36,314 nt of DNA, taken from the NCBI GenBank assembly GCA_017613435.1, contig JAGADU010000039.1:1-36314 (forward strand). The letters are read 5' to 3'. Each line of letters opens with the position of its first letter. The first letter of the stretch is position 1. This DNA is from Lachnospiraceae bacterium. Lineage in GTDB: Bacteria; Bacillota; Clostridia; Lachnospirales; Lachnospiraceae. The notes below the pieces were generated by a model. It searched no databases. It saw only the letters and a program-made list of their open reading frames with translations, and was not told the origin of the DNA. Shown here in pieces: positions 31,879-36,314 of the stretch. The position numbers and the translations under genes are program-made.

Positions 31879-32535
31879 TCAATTTATGCAAAATTCCTTC
31901 CTCTCGCCTGTTTTGGGATGGTTGATTATCAGTCTGAATGCTTTGAGCTTCAATTCGCCGATACCCCTTTTTTCGCTTTCCGTCTTCGATTCGTTTGAAC
32001 CGTATTTGGTATCGCCGAGTATCGGATGACCTGCATTCGAAAGCTGCACCCTAATCTGATGATGTCTGCCCGTAATAAGCTTGATCACAAGAATTCCCGG
32101 GGCTTCTTCCCTGTATTCGAGAATTGCTTTTTTTCCTTCTTTGAATCGGGGGTCGTTTTCTTTGATTGCAAAAGACATATTGATTTTGGAATCTTTATAA
32201 AGATAATCTTCGAGAGTTCCTTCTTTAATCTCAAATTCGCCGAAAACCTCGGCTTTGTAATATTTGTCGATTCGACCCTTGGAAAGATCGTCCGAGAGCT
32301 TCGCCGCGGCTTTTTTGTTCAATGCAAAAAGAACGAGCCCGCCGACCGGCTGATCGAGCCTGTTTATCGCTGCAAGATAGGGATTTTTGATTCCCTCGTT
32401 TGAAAGCATGTTTTTTATGCTGCTCTCAAGATCCTTTTGGGCTATGTTTTTGGTCTCGATCGGAACGCCCGAAGGTTTGTTGACGACAAGAATATCTTTG
32501 TCTTTGTATATAATTTCAATGTTTGGATTTTTCAA
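31879..32535 (-). CDS. RluA-family pseudouridine synthase
   Basis: A 218-residue RNA-modifying enzyme without an S4 domain. The sequence IIYKDKDILVVNKPSGVP opens the catalytic domain, INRLDQPVGGLVLFA holds the catalytic aspartate (about 61), and TGRHHQIRVQLSNAGHPILGDTKYG is spread over the second conserved block. The usual HRLD is NRLD here, a variation seen in some family members. The start is a TTG at 32535 after CAGGAA; no better start is present. It follows the response regulator at 38 bases. The target uridine is unknown. Confidence 0.88.
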   Translation of the reverse strand: MKNPNIEIIYKDKDILVVNKPSGVPIETKNIAQKDLESSIKNMLSNEGIKNPYLAAINRLDQPVGGLVLFALNKKAAAKLSDDLSKGRIDKYYKAEVFGEFEIKEGTLEDYLYKDSKINMSFAIKENDPRFKEGKKAILEYREEAPGILVIKLITGRHHQIRVQLSNAGHPILGDTKYGSNESKTESEKRGIGELKLKAFRLIINHPKTGERKEFCIN

Positions 32536-32573
32536 TTATAATTCCTGTTTATAAGAAATTTTATCGCTTCGCT

Positions 32574-33266
32574 TTACATCTTAAAGCGGTATCCCACGCC
32601 CCAGAGAGTCTCGATATAAACGGGGTGGCTCGAATCTTTCTCTATTTTTTCGCGGATTTTTTTGATGTGAACCGTTACGGTTGCAATATCCGTTCCGGCG
32701 GGCTCGGCTTTCCAGATTTCACGGAAAAGATCTTCTTTGCCGAATACGCGGTTGGGATTTTCCGCAAGGAACAAAAGCAAATCGTATTCCTTGCCCGTAA
32801 AGGATTTTTCTTCTCCCTCAAGGAAAATACGGCGTGCGAGTTTATCGATTTTCAAACCGTTAACTTCTATCGTCTCGTTCTCGCTTCTGTGAGCGGAACC
32901 GACAAGGCGGTTGTATCTTGCAAGATGCGCTTTTACTCTGGCAACTAGTTCACTCGGAGAGAAGGGCTTGGTCATGTAATCGTCGGCGCCCACGCCCAAA
33001 AGCTGAACCTTGTCCCAGTCTTCCTTTTTGGCCGAAACGATAATGATGGGAATGTCCTTTTCTTTTCTGATTTCCCTGCAAACGGTCTGACCGTCGACTT
33101 CGGGAATCATGAGGTCCAATATTACAAGGTCGAAATTCTCTTCCAATGCCATTCGAAGACCGTCTCTTCCGTTAAGAGCGACTTCGACATTGTAATTATT
33201 CATTTCCAGATAGTCTTTTTCAAGTTCCGCAATCGCAAGCTCGTCTTCAATAATCAATAAGTTCAT
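32574..33266 (-). CDS. OmpR/PhoB-family response regulator
   Basis: A 230-residue DNA-binding regulator. The receiver domain has the acidic pair IIEDE, the phospho-accepting aspartate in VILDLMIPEVDG (about 51), the threonine/serine switch IIVSAKK and the lysine of YMTKPFSP. The C-terminal winged helix ends in the family block VTVHIKKIREKI and YIETLWGVGYRF. It is preceded by its histidine kinase gene (60-base gap), and the two form a two-component system. AGGGTGAG precedes the ATG. Target genes are unknown. Confidence 0.94.
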   Translation of the reverse strand: MNLLIIEDELAIAELEKDYLEMNNYNVEVALNGRDGLRMALEENFDLVILDLMIPEVDGQTVCREIRKEKDIPIIIVSAKKEDWDKVQLLGVGADDYMTKPFSPSELVARVKAHLARYNRLVGSAHRSENETIEVNGLKIDKLARRIFLEGEEKSFTGKEYDLLLFLAENPNRVFGKEDLFREIWKAEPAGTDIATVTVHIKKIREKIEKDSSHPVYIETLWGVGYRFKM

Positions 33267-33326
33267 GCACTCACCCTGTTTCTTTCCTAATCCTTCGGAT
33301 TAATTGTCTGTTCCCCCGATTTCGAT

Positions 33327-34658
33327 TCAGGTCTCTTCCTCGAAATCTCCGAGCATATTTATCACTTCGTTGTAATTCATTACCGCTTTGTTGATGGATT
33401 CTTTGTCTTCAAATTTATCCTCAAACATTTCTTTTGCGTCTTCAACGGTCAGTTCCTCGGTTTTTCCGTTTTTGTCTTCGGCATTTTCTTCGTAAATGTT
33501 TTCAATGTCTATATTAATCTGATCCGGCTCTTTGGTATAGTCGGCCATGATTTCGTCGGTGTATTTTCTTAAGGTAAAATGAATCGTCAGACCGACGGAG
33601 CCGTCAACCGTTGCCCAGATTCTGCCGCCGTGGTCCTCGATGATTTTTTTCGCAATCGAAAGACCTATTCCGTTTCCGCCCTTGTCCGAGTTTCTCGAAG
33701 TATCCGAACGGAAGAATCTGTCAAAAATCTTTTCGGTATCTTCCTTGGGGATTCCCATTCCGTTGTCCCTGACGTCTACCTGAATATATTCGTTCATGTC
33801 CTTGATGCGCATTCTGATAACGGATCTTTCGGGACATTTGTATTTGATGCTGTTCGAAATTATATTGTGGATTACTTTGCTCAGCTGTACGGGGTCGGCC
33901 AGAACCGCCGTGTTTTTCTTGACTCTGTTGTCATATACGAATTTCATTCCCTGTTCCTGCAGATCGAAGATCATCTCGGATGCGCAGTCGCCGAAATATT
34001 CGTCAACGGAAATTCTTCCGAAATTGTATGTAATCTCTCTGGCGTCGATTTTGGAATAACCCGTAAGTTCGTTTATAAGAGCGTTCAAAGCGTTTGCTTT
34101 GTTGTAAATCGTCTTGATGTAGCGGTCCATTTTCTCATCGGTATCCGCAACGCCGTCCATAATTCCTTCGACATATCCCCTGATGGAAGTGATGGGGGTT
34201 TTAAGGTCGTGCGTGATATTCGCGATAAGCTCTTTGTTCTGCTTCTCCGCAAGGTTCCTTCGGTCCCTGTTTTCCTTGAGTTTGACTCTCATGGACTCGA
34301 AATCCTTGAAAAGACCTTCGAATTCCGCCTGCTTGGGTTTGATCAAAGATGTGTCGTAATCTCCGTTTTCGATATTGTGAAGGGCTTTTTTCAACTGGTT
34401 GATGGGTTTGATGAATCCGTACATGAGCCAGTTGACCAGAACAATACCCGTCAGGACTATTACGCAGCCGATAACAATGATTGCGGAAATAAGCGATTCT
34501 TCGGACACCACGAAACTTACGCCGCCGTCGTTTTTTACCTTCTCGACGATCATAAATCCGAATCCGTAACGCAATACCATATAGCTTCCCGCTACGAGAA
34601 GCAGCGGAACCAGGATAAAAAGGATAAATGTTATTATCAGTTTGGTATTAATCTTCAT
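33327..34658 (-). CDS. Sensor histidine kinase with acidic C-terminal tail
   Basis: A 443-residue membrane kinase. Two helices (about 8-30 and 57-80) enclose a short outside loop of about 25 residues, so it probably senses within the membrane or through a partner. A HAMP domain follows (about 82-135), then HisKA with NITHDLKTP (His about 150), and HATPase with IISNSIKYK, DNGMGIP and GGNGIGLSIAKKI. Unusually, about 70 acidic residues follow the ATPase domain (371-443, rich in Glu and Asp). The ATG follows AAAAGGA at six bases and overlaps the end of tadA by 11 bases. The response regulator gene is next. Confidence 0.93.
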   Translation of the reverse strand: MKINTKLIITFILFILVPLLLVAGSYMVLRYGFGFMIVEKVKNDGGVSFVVSEESLISAIIVIGCVIVLTGIVLVNWLMYGFIKPINQLKKALHNIENGDYDTSLIKPKQAEFEGLFKDFESMRVKLKENRDRRNLAEKQNKELIANITHDLKTPITSIRGYVEGIMDGVADTDEKMDRYIKTIYNKANALNALINELTGYSKIDAREITYNFGRISVDEYFGDCASEMIFDLQEQGMKFVYDNRVKKNTAVLADPVQLSKVIHNIISNSIKYKCPERSVIRMRIKDMNEYIQVDVRDNGMGIPKEDTEKIFDRFFRSDTSRNSDKGGNGIGLSIAKKIIEDHGGRIWATVDGSVGLTIHFTLRKYTDEIMADYTKEPDQINIDIENIYEENAEDKNGKTEELTVEDAKEMFEDKFEDKESINKAVMNYNEVINMLGDFEEET

Positions 34659-35142
34659 TGTTTTCCTTTTCGGTTTTGAGTCTTTGCCTCAATCCCTTAA
34701 AAAAATCGGTAAGCATGTTTGAACATTCTTCCTCGAGCACGCCCTCTATTTTCCCGACCCTGTGGTTAAATTTATCCACGTTGAACAAATCGAGAATCGA
34801 GCCCGCGCAGCCCGCTTTTTCGTTCCTGCATCCTATAACAACGAGGGGGATTCTTGCCTGAACGATGGCGCCGGCACACATCTGGCAGGGCTCGAGAGTA
34901 ACGTACAAAACGCAGTCTTCAAGCCTCCAGTCGCCCGTTTTTTTGCAGGCTTTGTCGATTGCCGTCATCTCCGCATGCGAGAGGGTGTTTTTGTCCTTTT
35001 TGCGGCGGTTGTAGCCTCTCGCAATTATTTCGCCGTCCCTCACGATGACGCAGCCGATGGGAACTTCCCCTATCGAAGCGGCTTTTTCGGCCTGCTTTAT
35101 GGCCTTTTTCATGAATTTTTCGTGATCGTAATCAAATCCCAT
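34648..35142 (-). CDS. tadA: tRNA-specific adenosine deaminase TadA
   Basis: A 164-residue zinc enzyme that converts the wobble adenosine 34 of tRNA-Arg to inosine. The metal and catalytic motifs are HAEMTAI (His about 56, Glu about 58) and LEPCQMCAGAI (Cys about 86 and 89). VPIGCVIV and NEKAGCAGSILDL are further family marks. The frame opens at a TTG at 35151, but the ATG at 35142 (MGFDYDHEKFM) fits the usual N-terminus; no clear ribosome site is seen before either. The gene overlaps the sensor kinase gene by 11 bases. No SRP RNA gene lies beside it, unlike the common Firmicutes arrangement. Confidence 0.94.
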   Translation of the reverse strand: MGFDYDHEKFMKKAIKQAEKAASIGEVPIGCVIVRDGEIIARGYNRRKKDKNTLSHAEMTAIDKACKKTGDWRLEDCVLYVTLEPCQMCAGAIVQARIPLVVIGCRNEKAGCAGSILDLFNVDKFNHRVGKIEGVLEEECSNMLTDFFKGLRQRLKTEKENNED

Positions 35143-35159
35143 TATTCGCAAAACGACAA

Positions 35160-35177
35160 GGACTGCGCGTGCAGCCC
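35160..35177 (-). terminator. Weak hairpin after the DUF4177-like gene
   Basis: On the minus strand GGGCTGC-ACGC-GCAGTCC pairs over 7 bp with one G-U wobble and is followed by TTGTCGTTTT. It lies 7 bases past the stop at 35185 and may partly stop transcription before tadA. Confidence 0.35.
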
Positions 35178-35184
35178 CTGTCTC

Positions 35185-35763
35185 CTATGACATTTTTTCT
35201 CTTCTGAAAATGAGGAACATCTTTGTTCCCTTAGGCTCGGTCTGGATTCTGTCGAGCTCCCAGCCGTCCTGTGCGTATTTGTTGAGTATTTCTTCCGTCG
35301 TGACGAAATTTTCCTCGCCCAGATGGCCCTGTTTGGGTCTTTCTTTTTCCGTTTTGAAAGAATCGATGCTGTCAATCTTGTATTCGTACTGCTTGTTCGT
35401 GATTCTGTCAAGCTTAGTATGAATCGAGTTGACCGTATTTACGAGACATAAATCGAGTGCATCTTTAAGTTCTGCGGGAGATGCCTTTTCGAAAATATTC
35501 GTCTCCACAATTCTGTTTTTCTTAACAATAATCGTATCGTATCCGGCAGAAGTCTCGAGGATTTTCTGCTTTGCGATTTCAAGGTTGTCGACTCTTCTCC
35601 TATACCCCTTCTCATCAAGATAAGCGAGCGCAACCACCGTAAGATTGTCATCGTTGATTTCGAGCCCGGTATCGATGAGTTCCTCCGTCTCGTCAATGTA
35701 GGATGACTGAATTCGAGTGTTCTTCCTGATCTCGTCCAGCATGAGTTTTTTTAAGTCAATCAT
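35185..35763 (-). CDS. Uncharacterised protein with DUF4177-like C-terminus
   Basis: A 192-residue soluble protein. The C-terminal 60 residues (YEYKIDSIDSF, then LNKYAQDGWELDRIQ, then MFLIFRRE) resemble the small DUF4177 fold. The N-terminal 120 residues are charged and mostly alpha-beta, with no family that I recognise; an IVVKKNRIVETNIF strand region is visible. The start is the ATG at 35763 after GAGGGGA at seven bases; the longer frame from 35814 has no such site. It precedes tadA by 42 bases, possibly as the first gene of that unit. Confidence 0.8.
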   Translation of the reverse strand: MIDLKKLMLDEIRKNTRIQSSYIDETEELIDTGLEINDDNLTVVALAYLDEKGYRRRVDNLEIAKQKILETSAGYDTIIVKKNRIVETNIFEKASPAELKDALDLCLVNTVNSIHTKLDRITNKQYEYKIDSIDSFKTEKERPKQGHLGEENFVTTEEILNKYAQDGWELDRIQTEPKGTKMFLIFRREKMS

Positions 35764-35929
35764 TGTTTGTTCCCCTCTATATATTATTTGTTTCCGTTTT
35801 TTGTCCTTCAACACTTCTATGATAACTTATTTCGTACCATAAAAAAATACGTATCCGTTACCAATAATTTTGATTCTGTGTTTTTTTCTCCTTTCGAAGA
35901 ACGTCAAAACGGAAAAAATTTACCCTTTT

Positions 35930-35958
35930 AAGACATATTTTGACAACTGTGCTATAAT
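35930..35958 (+). promoter_or_regulatory. Promoter for the NrdG-like gene
   Basis: AAGACA (35930-35935), a 17-base spacer and TATAAT (35953-35958) with an extended -10 TG (TGC-TATAAT). The leader to the ATG at 36046 would be about 80 bases. Confidence 0.7.
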
Positions 35959-35963
35959 AATAT

Positions 35964-35979
35964 CCACAATAAATTGTGT
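35964..35979 (+). promoter_or_regulatory. NrdR box candidate
   Basis: CCACAATAAATTGTGT agrees with the NrdR consensus ACACWATATATWGTGT at 14 of 16 positions. It starts 6 bases after the -10 box, so a bound NrdR would block transcription start. NrdR normally uses two boxes about three helical turns apart; a clear second box was not found. Confidence 0.6.
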
Positions 35980-36045
35980 TTTTTGAAAGAAATTTTTACA
36001 AAAACCGCTAAATGGCCGATTCCGGCCCGCAGTTCGGAGGTTGTC

Positions 36046-36314
36046 ATGACGATACACGGATTAAGCAAAACCACATTACTCGATTATCCCGGTCATCTCG
36101 CGTGCACCGTTTTTACGGGGCATTGCAATCTGAGATGTCCTTTTTGTCATAACGGAGAACTTGTTCTTTGTCCCTCTACGGAACCCTCGATTCCCGAAGA
36201 GGACTTTTTCGCATTTCTCGAAAGCCGAAAGGGGCGTCTTGAAGGCGTTGCGATCACGGGCGGCGAACCCACGGTAAACGCGGACCTTGAGGATTTTATC
36301 AAAAAGATAAAAGA
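36046..36314 (+). CDS. Anaerobic ribonucleotide reductase activating protein, NrdG-like radical SAM (partial)
   Basis: The first 89 residues are present; the C-terminal part lies outside the window. MTIHGLSKTTLLDYPGHLAC is the typical start of the TIGR02495-type NrdG activase. The radical-SAM cluster motif is CNLRCPFC (CX3CX2C), followed by HNGEL and the SAM-binding GGEP motif in AITGGEP. The enzyme generates the glycyl radical of anaerobic ribonucleotide reductase NrdD. GGAGG lies six bases before the ATG. A near-consensus NrdR box in the promoter supports the role. Radical SAM activases of other glycyl radical enzymes are a less likely alternative. Confidence 0.9.
   Translation, partial: MTIHGLSKTTLLDYPGHLACTVFTGHCNLRCPFCHNGELVLCPSTEPSIPEEDFFAFLESRKGRLEGVAITGGEPTVNADLEDFIKKIK

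Noticed and set aside
33579-34679. Long open frame (366 codons) on the plus strand across the sensor kinase gene
   Set aside because: Antisense to HAMP, HisKA and HATPase motifs; no family resemblance of its own.
35143-35184. Small SRP RNA gene beside tadA, as often found in Firmicutes
   Set aside because: The gap is 42 bases and holds only a short hairpin; no SRP RNA motif is present.
35940-35945. TTGACA as -35 box of the NrdG-like gene
   Set aside because: It is only 7 bases from the TATAAT; AAGACA at 35930 with a 17-base spacer fits better.

Overview
The window looks like chromosomal DNA of a low-to-mid GC, anaerobic Gram-positive bacterium of the class Clostridia, most likely a Lachnospiraceae-type organism. 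The clues are AGGAGG-type ribosome sites before nearly every gene, sigma-A promoters, a CX3CX2C anaerobic ribonucleotide reductase activase, a TrkA/TrkH potassium system, DUF3169 and DUF2975 membrane proteins paired with XRE regulators, and paired ABC exporters. No rRNA, tRNA, CRISPR array, IS element or prophage was recognised. Family names come from reading motifs; no database search was run.

Layout. 1-4943 (minus): a MATE exporter cut by the window edge, a hybrid histidine kinase, an RlmI-like rRNA methyltransferase and a Dabb protein. 5206-5862 (plus): a HAD phosphatase/phosphoglucomutase-like enzyme. 5864-9368: a compact regulatory and membrane locus. A minus-strand unit holds a CPBP (Abi) membrane protease, a tiny hydrophobic ORF, an XRE regulator and a DUF3169 protein. 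Facing away from it is a plus-strand unit of a DUF2975 protein, an XRE regulator and a second tiny hydrophobic ORF. The space between them carries three operators of the 434-repressor type (ACAA-N6-TTGT) and a good promoter. 9399-13289 (minus): a large polytopic membrane protein, an AarF/UbiB-type kinase and a small charged protein. 13378-14829: a lipoprotein. 15056-21604 (minus): L-ribulose-5-phosphate 4-epimerase, an FGGY sugar kinase, a remnant of a GGDEF protein, trkH, trkA and a diacylglycerol-kinase-like lipid kinase. A 290 bp palindromic element lies between the kinase and the epimerase. 21682-26650 (minus): a glycine-rich zinc-ribbon protein, ybeY and an asymmetric pair of ABC exporter half-transporters. 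26768-29602: a PTS_EIIC_2-type permease and an SSS-family Na+/solute symporter, each with its own promoter. 29836-31791: ahcY and a downstream membrane protein. 31879-35763: an RluA-type pseudouridine synthase, an OmpR-type response regulator with its kinase, tadA and a protein with a DUF4177-like end. 36046-36314 (plus): the start of an NrdG-type activase behind a good promoter and a near-consensus NrdR box.

The parts most worth a second look are the divergent XRE/CPBP locus with its tandem 434-like operators and tiny ORFs, the palindromic element inside the sugar operon, the NrdR box, the GGDEF remnant, and the matching asymmetry of the two ABC subunits. Most other genes are ordinary housekeeping or transport genes.
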